Below, piece after piece: positions 33,281-42,285 of a stretch of DNA of 62,161 nucleotides; positions within the stretch are counted from its first letter, which is position 1, and the number at the start of each line of letters is the position of its first letter. Made by a program: the position numbers and the translations under genes. The notes beneath the pieces were generated by a model. That model ran no database searches. It saw only the letters and a program-made list of their open reading frames with translations, and was not told where the DNA came from. Source of the DNA: Alphaproteobacteria bacterium (lineage in GTDB: Bacteria > Pseudomonadota > Alphaproteobacteria > Caulobacterales > Hyphomonadaceae); contig JAAEZZ010000014.1 in the NCBI GenBank assembly GCA_018222605.1, positions 1 through 62,161 of the forward strand, read 5' to 3'.

Positions 33281-34336
33281 ATGAGCTCCCGCCCGCAAGC
33301 CACAATCCATCTCGCCAACATCGCGGCCAACTGGCAGGCGCTGGACCGACTGAATCCGGGCGCCACAACGTCGGGCGTGATCAAGGCAGACGCCTATGGC
33401 CTCGGCGCGCGCGAAGTTGCCCGCAGACTGGCCAAGGCTGGCTGCAACACATTCTTCGTCGCGCATGTCGAGGAAGGCGTCAGCGTGCGCCGCGAGCTGG
33501 GCTTTGGGGCGCGTATCTTCGTACTGAACGGGCCGTTCCCAGAAGACCTGCGCATATATCGCGATGCTGACCTGACACCGGTTATCTCCACACCGCAGCA
33601 ATTGATGCTGTGGTCACGCGCGCCGCGGGCAGGCTGTGCGCTACACTTTGATACGGGCATCAACAGGCTGGGCCTGTCGCCCGGAATTGTCGAAAAACAG
33701 GCCGAAGCGCTGCGCAAGCTGCAACCGCTGCTGATCATGAGCCACCTCGCTTGCGCGGATGAGCCTGACAATCCCATGAATGCGCAGCAGCTGAAGGCGT
33801 TCACCCAGATCACAAAGGCCTTTCCGGATGTGCCTGCCAGCCTGGCAAATTCCGCTGGCTGTTATCTTGGCCCGGCCTATGCGTTTGACCTGACCCGTCC
33901 TGGCATTGCGCTCTATGGCGGCTCCCTGCCGCCCCTGGGGTTCGCGCTGGAACCCGTTGTCTTGCTGGAAGCGAGCATCCTGTCCGTGTTCGAGGGCAAG
34001 GCTGGCGAGACGGTCGGATATGGCGCGACCCACACGCTGAAACAGGATACGCCGCTAGCCACAGTGGCGCTCGGCTATGCAGACGGAATCCCGCGTTCTG
34101 GCGCCAATGCACTGATGAGTTATCTTGATGGAGCGCCCTGCCCTGTGCTTGGACGCATTTCCATGGACCTCATCACAATAGACGTCTCAAAAGCACAGAA
34201 AGCGGCAAAATCCGGCGCGCGCGTTGAATTCTTCGGCTATAATGCCAAACTGGAAGAGCAAGCGGCCCGTGCTGGTACGCTCGGTTATGAACTACTCACA
34301 GGGCTCGGAAATCGTGTCAAACGCATCTACCCGTAA
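33281..34336 (+). CDS. alr: alanine racemase
   Basis: The 351-residue PLP enzyme has the cofactor lysine Lys35 in SGVIKADAYGLG and the family motifs HFDTGINRLGL and FDLTRPGIALYGG. ALGYADGIPR contains the second catalytic base region, and CPVLGRISMDLITIDV follows. It makes D-alanine for peptidoglycan. The 3' end overlaps the MlaE-like gene by 50 bp. The order alr - (transporter) - radA - cvpA - purF is recurrent in related alphaproteobacteria. Confidence 0.95.
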   Translation: MSSRPQATIHLANIAANWQALDRLNPGATTSGVIKADAYGLGAREVARRLAKAGCNTFFVAHVEEGVSVRRELGFGARIFVLNGPFPEDLRIYRDADLTPVISTPQQLMLWSRAPRAGCALHFDTGINRLGLSPGIVEKQAEALRKLQPLLIMSHLACADEPDNPMNAQQLKAFTQITKAFPDVPASLANSAGCYLGPAYAFDLTRPGIALYGGSLPPLGFALEPVVLLEASILSVFEGKAGETVGYGATHTLKQDTPLATVALGYADGIPRSGANALMSYLDGAPCPVLGRISMDLITIDVSKAQKAAKSGARVEFFGYNAKLEEQAARAGTLGYELLTGLGNRVKRIYP

Positions 34337-35126
34337 GCGCGGGTTCCCCAATCCCCTGCAATGGATCGGCGCCGCTTCGCTCGGCCTGTTCAGTGAAGTC
34401 GGCCGGCTGTTCATCTTCTTCCTGAAGGTAATGGCCACGGCTTTTACCCCGCGCTGGTATGTGGCGCAGGTCTGGAAGCAGATGGTCAATATCGGCTTCT
34501 ACTCCCTGCCCGTGGTCGGCCTGTCAGCCGTCTTCATCGGCGCGGCGCTGGCCCTGAACATCTATGAAGGCGGCAGCCGCTATGGCGCGGAACAGTTTGT
34601 TCCCAGCATCGTCGTACTCGGCATCACGCGGGAACTGGGCGCAACCATTACCGGCCTGATGCTGGCGGGCCGCGTGTCGGCCGGCATCTCGGCAGAGATC
34701 GGCGCCATGCGCGTGACAGAGCAGATCGACGCGCTGGAAACCCTGTCGGCCTCTCCCTTTCGCTATCTCTATGCTCCGCGTTTCTTGGCCGCGATCATTG
34801 CGCTGCCGCTTCTGGTGCTGGTCGCAGACATTATCGGCATCATGGGGGGCTGGCTGGTTAGCGTCTATGCGCTGGATTTCGACTCCACCACCTATATCCG
34901 CAACACGATGGACTTCCTGACGAACAATGATGTGATCGTCGGGTTGATCAAGGCCGTCGTGTTCGGCGCCGTCATTGCCACGATGGGCTGTTATCAGGGT
35001 GACCGCTCCGAAGCCGGCGCAACCGGCGTTGGACGCGCGGCGACGCTTGCCATGGTCGGCGCAGCGGTGCTCGTGCTGGCGACAAACTACATCATGTCCA
35101 CCCTGTTCGTGGAGATTGGCCTGTGA
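34287..35126 (+). CDS. mlaE: MlaE/YrbE-type ABC transporter permease
   Basis: The protein is about 279 residues with five or six helices. It has the MlaE pattern LPVVGLSAVFIGAALALNIY...GITRELGATITGLMLAGRVS and AEIGAMRVTEQIDALETLSA. MlaE pairs with MlaF and an MCE protein (MlaD) to move phospholipids across the periplasm. The start lies inside alr: ATG at 34287, or GTG at 34314 preceded by CTCGGAAATC. It overlaps the ATPase gene by 4 bp (GTGA). No MCE gene follows. Confidence 0.9.
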   Translation: MNYSQGSEIVSNASTRKRGFPNPLQWIGAASLGLFSEVGRLFIFFLKVMATAFTPRWYVAQVWKQMVNIGFYSLPVVGLSAVFIGAALALNIYEGGSRYGAEQFVPSIVVLGITRELGATITGLMLAGRVSAGISAEIGAMRVTEQIDALETLSASPFRYLYAPRFLAAIIALPLLVLVADIIGIMGGWLVSVYALDFDSTTYIRNTMDFLTNNDVIVGLIKAVVFGAVIATMGCYQGDRSEAGATGVGRAATLAMVGAAVLVLATNYIMSTLFVEIGL

Positions 35127-35887
35127 CCACGCCCATCCTCAGACTGGAAAACGTCAAGAAATCCTTCGGCCAGAAACATGTCCTCAAGGGCGTGGATCTG
35201 GAAGTCCAGCGCGGGGAAAGCCTCGTCGTGCTGGGCGGGTCCGGCTCCGGCAAGTCCGTGATGCTGAAGAATGCGCTCGGGCTGATGACGCCGAATGACG
35301 GCAAGATCTTCTTTGACGGAGAAGACGTTACCAAATCCACCGGCAAGACCCGCGCCAAGATGCGCGAGCGCATCGGCATGCTGTTCCAGTCCGGCGCGCT
35401 GTTCGACAGTCTCACCGTCTGGGAAAATGTCTCCTTCCGCCTGCTGCAGGCCGACCGCATGCGCCGCAAGGACGCCAAGGAACGCGCCATCGAGACGCTG
35501 AAGAAAGTGCGCCTCGGCCCGGATGTGGCAGACCTTTATCCGGCGGAAATCTCCGGCGGCATGCAGAAGCGCGTCTCCCTCGCCCGCTCGATCATTTCGA
35601 AGCCGGACCTGATCTTCTTTGACGAGCCGACCACCGGCCTTGATCCGATCACGGCCGATGCAATCAATGATCTGATCATCGAACAGGTGCGCAGCCTGGG
35701 CGCGGCCGCCGTCTCGATCACCCATGACATGGCCTCTGCCCGCAAGATCGCGAACAACATCGCCATGCTCTATGAAGGCAAGATCATCTGGCACGGCCCG
35801 GCCGACATCATCGACAATAGCGGCAATGACTATGTCGATCAATTCGTCCACGGACGAGCCGACGGCCCGATCCAGCCAGCGATTTAG
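35123..35887 (+). CDS. mlaF: MlaF-type ABC transporter ATPase
   Basis: The 254-residue protein shows Walker A GGSGSGKS (38-45), signature SGGMQKRVSLARS and Walker B LIFFDEPTTGLDP. The MlaF-like stretch MLFQSGALFDSLTVWENVSF is also present. It starts at GTG, translationally coupled to the permease. Together they form the membrane and motor part of a Mla-type lipid transporter. The MlaD/MCE substrate-binding partner must be encoded elsewhere. Confidence 0.92.
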   Translation: MTTPILRLENVKKSFGQKHVLKGVDLEVQRGESLVVLGGSGSGKSVMLKNALGLMTPNDGKIFFDGEDVTKSTGKTRAKMRERIGMLFQSGALFDSLTVWENVSFRLLQADRMRRKDAKERAIETLKKVRLGPDVADLYPAEISGGMQKRVSLARSIISKPDLIFFDEPTTGLDPITADAINDLIIEQVRSLGAAAVSITHDMASARKIANNIAMLYEGKIIWHGPADIIDNSGNDYVDQFVHGRADGPIQPAI

Positions 35888-35992
35888 GGCCTAACCCAGC
35901 GGGCGGCCTATGACTCCGGTTTGATGAATGTGCCTCTCGCTTTTTCTGCTGGCAGGCATAAAACGCAGGCGCATCATTTCTGAGGTCATGCC

Positions 35993-36352
35993 ATGCCTGC
36001 TGTTTCCTTTGCCTCGATCGCGCCGGTCTTTCTGCTGATCATTTCCAATATTGTGATGACCTTTGCCTGGTACGGGCATCTGAAGTTTCCCGGCAAGGCG
36101 ATCTGGCTGGTCGTGCTCGCCAGTTGGGGCCTCGCTTTCTTTGAGTATTGCTTTGCCGTGCCTGCCAACCGGATCGGCCATACCGTCTATTCCGCGGCGC
36201 AGCTGAAGACGATGCAGGAAGTCATCACGCTGATCGTGTTTGCCGTCTTCTCGGTGCTCTATCTGAAAGAGGCCTTTACCTGGAACCATGCCGTCGGCTT
36301 TGCCCTGATCGGCCTCGGCGCATGGTTCGTGTTTGCCGGGCCGTTTCGCTGA
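35993..36352 (+). CDS. DMT family / DUF486 membrane protein
   Basis: The 119-residue protein has four helices and the DUF486 pattern TFAWYGHLKF, then SWGLAFFEYCFAVPANRIG, then SAAQLKTMQEVITLIVF and FALIGLGAWFVF. DUF486 proteins are small members of the drug/metabolite transporter superfamily with unknown substrate. A single gene between mlaF and radA. Confidence 0.88.
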   Translation: MPAVSFASIAPVFLLIISNIVMTFAWYGHLKFPGKAIWLVVLASWGLAFFEYCFAVPANRIGHTVYSAAQLKTMQEVITLIVFAVFSVLYLKEAFTWNHAVGFALIGLGAWFVFAGPFR

Positions 36353-36409
36353 GCTTTCTGCCGTCAATTCCCCTTCCCCCGCGCGCCAAAGCGCAATATC
36401 CCCTTAACC

Positions 36410-37792
36410 ATGCCTAAAGCCTCCAATATTGCCTATGTCTGCCAGTCCTGCGGCGAAGTTCACTCCAAATGGAGCGGCAAGTGCAATGGCTGCGGAGAGT
36501 GGAATACGCTGGTAGAGGAAGCCGTCAGCAGCGCGCCGGGTGGGCTTGCCGCGCCCAAGACCGGTACCAAGCGCAGCTCCAAGGCAGACTTTGTTGCCCT
36601 GAACGCGGAAACCGAAACGCCTGCCCGCATCGTGATGGGGGTCGAGGAACTGGACCGTGTCTTCGGCGGCGGCATCGTGCCTTCCTCCGCCACGCTGATC
36701 GGCGGGGACCCCGGCATCGGCAAGTCCACCCTGCTGCTGCAGGTCGCCGCGCGGCTTGCCCGAAATGGCGTGAAGACGGTCTATGTTTCGGGCGAGGAAG
36801 CCGCCGCCCAGATTCAGGAGCGCGCCCAGCGCCTGAAAGTGGCCAACAGCCCCGTGGATCTCGCCACCGAGACAGACTTGCGCAAGATCCTCTCCGCGCT
36901 GAAGGCGGCCAAGCCCGATTTCGTGGTGATCGACTCCATCCAGACCATGTGGTCGGACAGTCTTGAGGCCGCGCCTGGTTCGGTCAGTCAGGTTCGCGCC
37001 TGCGCACAGGAACTGGTGCGCTGGGCCAAGAAATCCGGCGCGGCGCTGGTACTGGTCGGCCACGTCACCAAGGAAGGCAATATTGCCGGCCCCCGCGTCG
37101 TGGAGCACATGGTCGACGCCGTCTTCTATTTCGAGGGCGAGCGCGGCCACCAGTTCCGCATCCTCCGCGCGGTGAAAAACCGTTTCGGACCAACGGACGA
37201 GATCGGCATCTTCGAAATGCACCAATACGGCCTCGCCCCGGCGAAAGAGCCCTCCGCCCTGTTCCTAAGCACGGATGGCGAGGGTGAAGGCGGCGCGGCG
37301 GTATTTGCGGCCATGGAAGGTTCCCGCCCTGTGCTGGCAGAGGTGCAGGCCCTGGTCGCCAAAAGTGCCTATGGTACGCCCCGGCGCAGCGTTGTTGGCT
37401 GGGATGGCGGGCGACTCGCCATGCTGCTGGCCGTGCTGGAGGCGCGCTGCGGCATCAGCCTGTCGGGCATGGATGTGTATCTCTCCGTCGCGGGTGGCTA
37501 TCGCATCAGCGAGCCGGCGGGCGATCTCGGCGCGGCGGCGGCCCTGCTCTCTTCGCTCTCCGATATGGCGGTTCCGGGCCGCAGCGTGTTCTTTGGCGAG
37601 GTCGCTCTCTCTGGGGCTGTCCGGCCTGTTGCGCGCATGGAGCAGCGCCTTAAAGAAGCCGTACGTTTAGGTTTTACTCACGCCTATGTTCCAGAAGGCA
37701 GTCCAACCACAGTGGATGGCTTGACGATCACGCCGATTAAAAGACTTATCGATCTGGCCCAAACCCTCGCTCCGGACGCACAGAATGCTTGA
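36410..37792 (+). CDS. radA: DNA repair protein RadA
   Basis: The 460-residue protein has an N-terminal zinc finger (Cys11, Cys14, Cys25, Cys28), a RecA-like ATPase with Walker A GGDPGIGKST and Walker B FVVIDSIQT, and the RadA-specific KNRFG motif. A C-terminal Lon-protease-like domain ends the protein (SGMDVYLSVAGGYRISEPAG, inactive as a protease in this family). RadA promotes branch migration of recombination intermediates. It overlaps cvpA by 8 bp. Confidence 0.96.
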   Translation: MPKASNIAYVCQSCGEVHSKWSGKCNGCGEWNTLVEEAVSSAPGGLAAPKTGTKRSSKADFVALNAETETPARIVMGVEELDRVFGGGIVPSSATLIGGDPGIGKSTLLLQVAARLARNGVKTVYVSGEEAAAQIQERAQRLKVANSPVDLATETDLRKILSALKAAKPDFVVIDSIQTMWSDSLEAAPGSVSQVRACAQELVRWAKKSGAALVLVGHVTKEGNIAGPRVVEHMVDAVFYFEGERGHQFRILRAVKNRFGPTDEIGIFEMHQYGLAPAKEPSALFLSTDGEGEGGAAVFAAMEGSRPVLAEVQALVAKSAYGTPRRSVVGWDGGRLAMLLAVLEARCGISLSGMDVYLSVAGGYRISEPAGDLGAAAALLSSLSDMAVPGRSVFFGEVALSGAVRPVARMEQRLKEAVRLGFTHAYVPEGSPTTVDGLTITPIKRLIDLAQTLAPDAQNA

Positions 37793-38330
37793 GTCCATTA
37801 CAGCTTTCGACGCTATCGCCGTCGCTGTCATCGTGATCTCCGCGATCATGGCCTTTGCCCGGGGATTCTTGAGGGAAGTTGCCACCCTCGGCGCGTTCAT
37901 CGGTGCCCTCGCCGCCGCCTATTATGCCCGCAAATTCTTCCGCGATGACCTGGCCGGTCTCGTACCGGAAGGCATGGAGCCTTGGACGGCAGACCTGTTC
38001 CTCGTGATTGTCGCCTTTATTATCGTTTATGTGATCGTTGCCTGGCTGGGCCAGCGCCTTTCGAAAAACATCCAGGGCGCCGACGGAATCGGCATGTTTG
38101 ATCACATTGCCGGCCTGTTCTTTGGCATCGCACGTGGCTTCATTGCCTTGGTTTTCTTCGCAGTACTCCTAAATCTGGCCTTGGATGATAGCCGGATCCC
38201 GGACTGGATACAGAACTCCGCCACCTACCCGGCGCTAAGCAACATGGCTTCCTATGTGAATGATGAAGCCTCGAAAGTCGGAAAAGATGTGCAAGCCGCC
38301 CTTCCCTCAGAGGCCAAAACAGGGCAATAG
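37785..38330 (+). CDS. cvpA: CvpA family membrane protein
   Basis: The 181-residue protein has four helices (about 5-22, 28-45, 64-83, 105-127). It has the CvpA pattern AFARGFLREVATLGAFIGAL and AGLFFGIARGFIALVFFAVL. CvpA homologues affect colicin V export and envelope stress tolerance. The cvpA-purF adjacency is conserved from E. coli to alphaproteobacteria. It starts inside the end of radA. Confidence 0.9.
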   Translation: MLESITAFDAIAVAVIVISAIMAFARGFLREVATLGAFIGALAAAYYARKFFRDDLAGLVPEGMEPWTADLFLVIVAFIIVYVIVAWLGQRLSKNIQGADGIGMFDHIAGLFFGIARGFIALVFFAVLLNLALDDSRIPDWIQNSATYPALSNMASYVNDEASKVGKDVQAALPSEAKTGQ

Positions 38331-38370
38331 GCCCGTGTCGCAGAACTGTCACTCAGGAGGTGCGTCACAG

Positions 38371-39822
38371 ATGGTCTATTTCGATCATGATGATGACAAG
38401 CCACGCGAGGAGTGCGGCGTCTTCGGAATCTACGGAAACCACGAAGCCAGTCTTTTGACGGCGCTGGGGCTTCATGCCCTTCAGCACCGCGGACAGGAAG
38501 CGTGTGGCATCATCACCTTTGACGGAAAGCGTTTCCCTTCGGAACGCCATCTCGGCATGGTGGGAGAGCATTTCGGTGGAGACCTGCGCCAGCGCCTTCC
38601 GGGCCACGCAGCCATCGGTCACAACCGGTATTCCACACAAGGGCGCACGATGCTTCGCAATGTGCAGCCCATTTTCGCAGACCTTGCCGGGGGCGGCTTC
38701 GCCGTTGCCCACAATGGCAATCTGACCAATTCCAGAAAGCTGCGCACCGAACTGGTGAAAGACGGGGCGATCTTCCAGTCCACCATGGACACTGAAGTCA
38801 TCCTGCACCTTGTGGCCCGCTCCACACGTCCGCGCTTCCTGGACCGTCTGGTCGATGCGCTGCAGAAAATTGAGGGGGGCTATGCCCTGGTGGGCCTGAC
38901 TGGCAAGAAGCTGATCGGTGCGCGTGACCCGGTGGGCCTGCGCCCGCTGATCCTCGGCAAGCTGGGCGAAGCCTATGTGCTGGCGTCGGAAACCTGCGCG
39001 CTGGACATTATTGGCGCGGAATTCGTGCGCGAGATCGACAATGGCGAGATCGTCGTGATCAGCGAGAAGGGCGTTGAGTCCCATCGCTTCACCGCGCCGC
39101 GCCCGTCCAGCCCGTGCGTGTTCGAATATGTCTACTTCGCCCGTCCGGATTCCATCGTTCAGGGCCGCTCCATATATGAAGTGCGCCGCCGCATGGGCCA
39201 CCATCTGGGCCTCGAAACCCCGGCGGACGCCGATGTCATTGTACCGGTGCCGGATTCCGGCGTGCCGGCCGCGCTCGGCTTTTCCGAACAGACCGGCATC
39301 CCCTTCCAGATGGGCATTATCCGGAACCACTATGTCGGGAGGACCTTTATCCAGCCGACCCAGATCGGGCGCCAAAGCGCCGTCTCCAAGAAGCACAGTC
39401 CGAACCGGGCTGTACTGGATGGCAAGCGCGTGATCCTGGTCGATGACTCCATCGTGCGCGGCAACACGTCGAAGAAGATCGTCCAGATGGTGCGCGATGC
39501 CGGCGCCAAGGAAATCCATTTCCGCTCAGCCAGCCCGCCCATCGTGAACCCGGATTTCTACGGCATCGACATGGCCGCCAAATCCGAGCTCTTCGCTGCG
39601 ATCCATACGCATGAGGAGATGGTGAAGGAACTGAACGTCGACTCGCTAGGCTTCCTCTCCGTGGAGGGCCTCTACAAGGCGATTGGCGAGCCAGAACGCA
39701 ATCCGATGCAGCCGCAATTTGCGGATCATTGCTTCACGGGCGTCTACCCGACCCCGCTGGTGGACAATGAACACGCAGAGGCCGACAAGGAACGCCAACT
39801 CTCCTTGCTGGACGATGCCTAG
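38371..39822 (+). CDS. purF: amidophosphoribosyltransferase
   Basis: The 483-residue class II glutamine amidotransferase has a short propeptide (MVYFDHDDDKPREE) that must be cleaved to expose the nucleophile Cys15 in CGVFGIYG. Other motifs are LQHRGQEACGI, IGHNRYSTQG, the PRPP-binding ILVDDSIVRGNTS, and SPPIVNPDFYGIDMA. It catalyses the first committed step of purine synthesis (PRPP plus glutamine to phosphoribosylamine). The start at 38371 follows AGGAGG; an upstream in-frame extension overlaps cvpA and is rejected. Confidence 0.96.
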   Translation: MVYFDHDDDKPREECGVFGIYGNHEASLLTALGLHALQHRGQEACGIITFDGKRFPSERHLGMVGEHFGGDLRQRLPGHAAIGHNRYSTQGRTMLRNVQPIFADLAGGGFAVAHNGNLTNSRKLRTELVKDGAIFQSTMDTEVILHLVARSTRPRFLDRLVDALQKIEGGYALVGLTGKKLIGARDPVGLRPLILGKLGEAYVLASETCALDIIGAEFVREIDNGEIVVISEKGVESHRFTAPRPSSPCVFEYVYFARPDSIVQGRSIYEVRRRMGHHLGLETPADADVIVPVPDSGVPAALGFSEQTGIPFQMGIIRNHYVGRTFIQPTQIGRQSAVSKKHSPNRAVLDGKRVILVDDSIVRGNTSKKIVQMVRDAGAKEIHFRSASPPIVNPDFYGIDMAAKSELFAAIHTHEEMVKELNVDSLGFLSVEGLYKAIGEPERNPMQPQFADHCFTGVYPTPLVDNEHAEADKERQLSLLDDA

Positions 39823-39855
39823 GATTTCAGCCTAAAGGCAGATCAGGACATCATG

Positions 39856-39891
39856 TCATCCCGGTGCCATGCGCCGCATGTTCCGGGATGA
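39856..39891. repeat. REP-like palindromic element between purF and SDR gene
   Basis: TCATCCCGG (39856-39864) and CCGGGATGA (39883-39891) form a 9-bp inverted repeat around an 18-nt loop. The outer sequence GTCATCCCGG...CCGGGATGAGATGAC recalls the GTCATCCCGG-type palindromes scattered between genes in many alphaproteobacteria. There is no T run, so termination is not obvious. Confidence 0.5.
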
Positions 39892-39912
39892 GATGACAGG
39901 ATAAAAAGGCCC

Positions 39913-40635
39913 ATGACTGACACTCCACGCATCACCCTCGTGACCGGCGCTTCGCGCGGGATTGGCCGCGCCGCCGCGCTTGAACTGGCCAAACGGGGCG
40001 ACCTCGTGATTGCCGTCGCGCGCTCCAAGGCCGCGCTGGAAAAGCTGGACGACGAGATCCGCGCCAATGGCAGCGAAGCCGTCCTTGTGCCGATGGACCT
40101 GAAAGATACCAAGGGCATCGAAACCCTTGGCAAGGTGATCGGAGAGCGCTTTGGCCGTCTGGATGGCCTGGTCGCCAATGCCGGCATTCTCGGCACGCTG
40201 GGCCCCGTCGAAACCTGCGGCCCGCGCAGCTTTGAGGAAACCATTGCGGTGAACCTCAATTCGAATTTCCACCTGATCCGCGCTCTTTCGCCCTGGATGC
40301 ACCAGTCAGATGCCCCGCGCGCGGTATTTGTCAGCTCCAGCGTCGCGCGCAGCCCGCGGGCTTTCTGGGGCCCCTATCAGGCCTCCAAGGCCGCTCTTGA
40401 AGCGCTTGTACTCGGCTGGGCGGACGAGAATGAAAATCTGAAACTGCGCGCCAATATCTACAATCCAGGCGGCACCCGCACCGGCATGCGCGCCGAGGCC
40501 ATGCCGGGTGAAGACCCGATGACTCTTCCGACCCCGGAAGAGGTCGCCGCCGAACTGATCAAACTGGTCAGCCCGCAAGAAACGCGCAATGGCGCGCTGG
40601 TCAACTACCGAGACCTTCAGCAAACGAAGCATTAA
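39913..40635 (+). CDS. short-chain dehydrogenase/reductase
   Basis: The 240-residue Rossmann enzyme has the cofactor loop TGASRGIGRAAAL (about 11-23), the NAG motif VANAGILG, the catalytic serine in FVSSSVARSP, and YQASK (catalytic Tyr and Lys). It is a classical SDR with unknown substrate. The basic residue after the glycine loop (ARSKAAL) hints at NADPH preference. Three bp separate it from the DUF3088 gene. Confidence 0.9.
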   Translation: MTDTPRITLVTGASRGIGRAAALELAKRGDLVIAVARSKAALEKLDDEIRANGSEAVLVPMDLKDTKGIETLGKVIGERFGRLDGLVANAGILGTLGPVETCGPRSFEETIAVNLNSNFHLIRALSPWMHQSDAPRAVFVSSSVARSPRAFWGPYQASKAALEALVLGWADENENLKLRANIYNPGGTRTGMRAEAMPGEDPMTLPTPEEVAAELIKLVSPQETRNGALVNYRDLQQTKH

Positions 40636-40638
40636 ATC

Positions 40639-40986
40639 ATGCAAAAAGACACGCTCTACCTTCTGGACCCGCACAATAGCGATCCAGCCTATCCGGGTGC
40701 GGCCTATTACTGCCCGGACTGCATCATTATGGAAGGCCTGCTGGCCAGCTATCCGGAGTTGGCAGGCAAGCTGGATATCCACCGCATCAACTGGGCCCGC
40801 CCGCGCATGGAGATTGTCAGCCTGCTGGGCGAAGACAATCAGGGTTCCCCTGTGCTGATCCTGTCTGATTCAGGCGAAGGCCTGGACGGCGTGCAGCACC
40901 ATGACGGCCATTATTTCATTAATGACCGCAATGCCATCCTGCACGCGCTGGCCCGCCGTCACGGCATTCCCGGCCCACATCCCTGA
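40639..40986 (+). CDS. DUF3088 family protein
   Basis: The 115-residue protein has the DUF3088 pattern LYLLDPHNSDPAYPGAAYYC, with C-x-x-C in YYCPDCIIMEGLL and DNQGSPVLILSD. The CxxC near the start and a thioredoxin-like layout suggest a redox fold, but the function is unknown. It follows the SDR gene by 3 bp, so the two are probably one transcript. Confidence 0.8.
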   Translation: MQKDTLYLLDPHNSDPAYPGAAYYCPDCIIMEGLLASYPELAGKLDIHRINWARPRMEIVSLLGEDNQGSPVLILSDSGEGLDGVQHHDGHYFINDRNAILHALARRHGIPGPHP

Positions 40987-41014
40987 TGCAGGCCGCCCCT
41001 GCTGACATACCATC

Positions 41015-41500
41015 ATGACCTCAGACGACTTCGCCTCGCGCCCGCGCCTGCGTTCTGCCATTCTCAATGACCTGCCTGTGCTGAAGCAGTGCGAACAGGG
41101 CATCATTTCGGCTGAGCGCCCCTATGACCACACGCTGCGGCCAGACCCAATAAGTTATTATGATGTCGGCGAACTGGTCGCATCAGAGGATGCCGAAGTT
41201 GCGGTTATCGAACTCGATGGAGAAATTATCGCCACGGGCTATGCGCACAAGCGACCATCAAAGCCCTATGTCGAATCCGACTATCATGCCTTTTTAGGAT
41301 TCATGTTTGTACACCCGGACCATCGCGGCAAGGGATTGAACCGTCTACTGATGGATCACCTTTTTTCATGGGCGCGCTCGCGCGGTCTGCCCGAAGTGCG
41401 GCTGGAGGTCTACAGCAACAACGCGCCCGCGATCCGTGCCTATGAGAAGACCGGCTTCAAACCCTACATCACCGAGATGCGCCTGAATCTGGAGGAGTAG
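41015..41500 (+). CDS. GNAT family N-acetyltransferase
   Basis: The 161-residue protein has the GNAT acetyl-CoA-binding motif VHPDHRGKGLNRLLMDH and the C-terminal signature EVRLEVYSNNAPAIRAYEKTGF (shown in parts: EVRLEVYSNNAPAIR, AYEKTGF). The acceptor substrate is unknown. Its end overlaps the convergent WYL regulator gene by 32 bp. Confidence 0.9.
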   Translation: MTSDDFASRPRLRSAILNDLPVLKQCEQGIISAERPYDHTLRPDPISYYDVGELVASEDAEVAVIELDGEIIATGYAHKRPSKPYVESDYHAFLGFMFVHPDHRGKGLNRLLMDHLFSWARSRGLPEVRLEVYSNNAPAIRAYEKTGFKPYITEMRLNLEE

Positions 41501-42194
41501 CCGCCTGAGAGCGCCGCCAGGCACGTTCCGCCTCCCAATCCTTGCGCAGGCGCGCGACACGTTGCGGAAAGCGTGCCTCCAGTCTCTCGATCCGCCGAAC
41601 CCGGTCTGTCCGGAAATGGCGGAAGCCCTGCCGCAATTCACACCACGCGCACATCATCCTTATGTCATCGGCATAGACAATCAGAAAAGGCCACACGATG
41701 CGGCGGGTCACATTTCCCGCCTCGTCGGCATAGCCAAGGTCCATCTTTTTCTGGGCACGGATGGCTTCGCGCACCAGGGCCACATCAAAGGAATCCTCCG
41801 GCCGCTTTCGGAAGCTGATCGGAACAAGTCCGGAATCCACAATCACGGGCTGCAGGTCCAGCGGTACGGCAGATGACAGCTTGGCGATCAGATCCTCCGC
41901 GCCGCGCACCAGACGCGCATCTCCGCGCGCAGCCACCCAGCGCGCGCCCAGTACGGCAGCCTCCAATTCATCCGTCGTGAGCATCAGAGGCGGCATGTCA
42001 TATCCCGGCTGCAGCACATAGCCCGTGCCCGCCTCCCCGCGGATCGGTACGCGCTGCATGATCAGCTCCGCCATATCGCGATAAATAGTGCGCAGACTGG
42101 TCTCCAGCTCCTCGGCCAGCTCCTTCCCGGTCACGGGCCGACTCTTGCGCCGTAGAATCTGGATGATCTGGAAAAGCCGTTCGGTGCGCCTCAT
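41469..42194 (-). CDS. YafY-type transcriptional regulator (HTH_11 plus WYL domain)
   Basis: The 241-residue protein has an N-terminal winged helix (RLFQIIQILRRKSRPVTGKE, LAEELETSLRTIYRDMAELI) and a WYL ligand-binding domain (TRRIVWPFLIVYADDIRMMC..RHFRTDRV). It is divergently oriented to the GST gene at 42286, with an inverted repeat between them, so it most likely controls that gene and itself. The ligand is unknown. Confidence 0.88.
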   Translation of the reverse strand: MRRTERLFQIIQILRRKSRPVTGKELAEELETSLRTIYRDMAELIMQRVPIRGEAGTGYVLQPGYDMPPLMLTTDELEAAVLGARWVAARGDARLVRGAEDLIAKLSSAVPLDLQPVIVDSGLVPISFRKRPEDSFDVALVREAIRAQKKMDLGYADEAGNVTRRIVWPFLIVYADDIRMMCAWCELRQGFRHFRTDRVRRIERLEARFPQRVARLRKDWEAERAWRRSQAATPPDSGASR

Positions 42195-42218
42195 GAACTG
42201 AACCCTACTGCCACGCTA

Positions 42219-42236
42219 CTGACACCATGCTGTCAG
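42219..42236. promoter_or_regulatory. probable operator between WYL regulator and GST
   Basis: CTGACA (42219-42224), 6 bp (CCATGC), TGTCAG (42231-42236), a perfect dyad. It lies 25 bp from the regulator start and 50 bp from the GST start, the usual place for a YafY-type operator. Confidence 0.65.
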
Positions 42237-42285
42237 CAGACCTCCGCTATCAAGCCTTCATCACAAGCCAGACAGGAGAAAAGTG

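Noticed and set aside
36403..36417. CtrA-like site TTAA-N7-TAAA at the start of radA
   Set aside because: It matches only seven of eight half-site bases, overlaps the start codon, and is a short motif expected by chance.
38365..39519. 384-codon minus-strand frame
   Set aside because: Complete antisense shadow of purF; the high GC at third positions keeps the opposite frame open.
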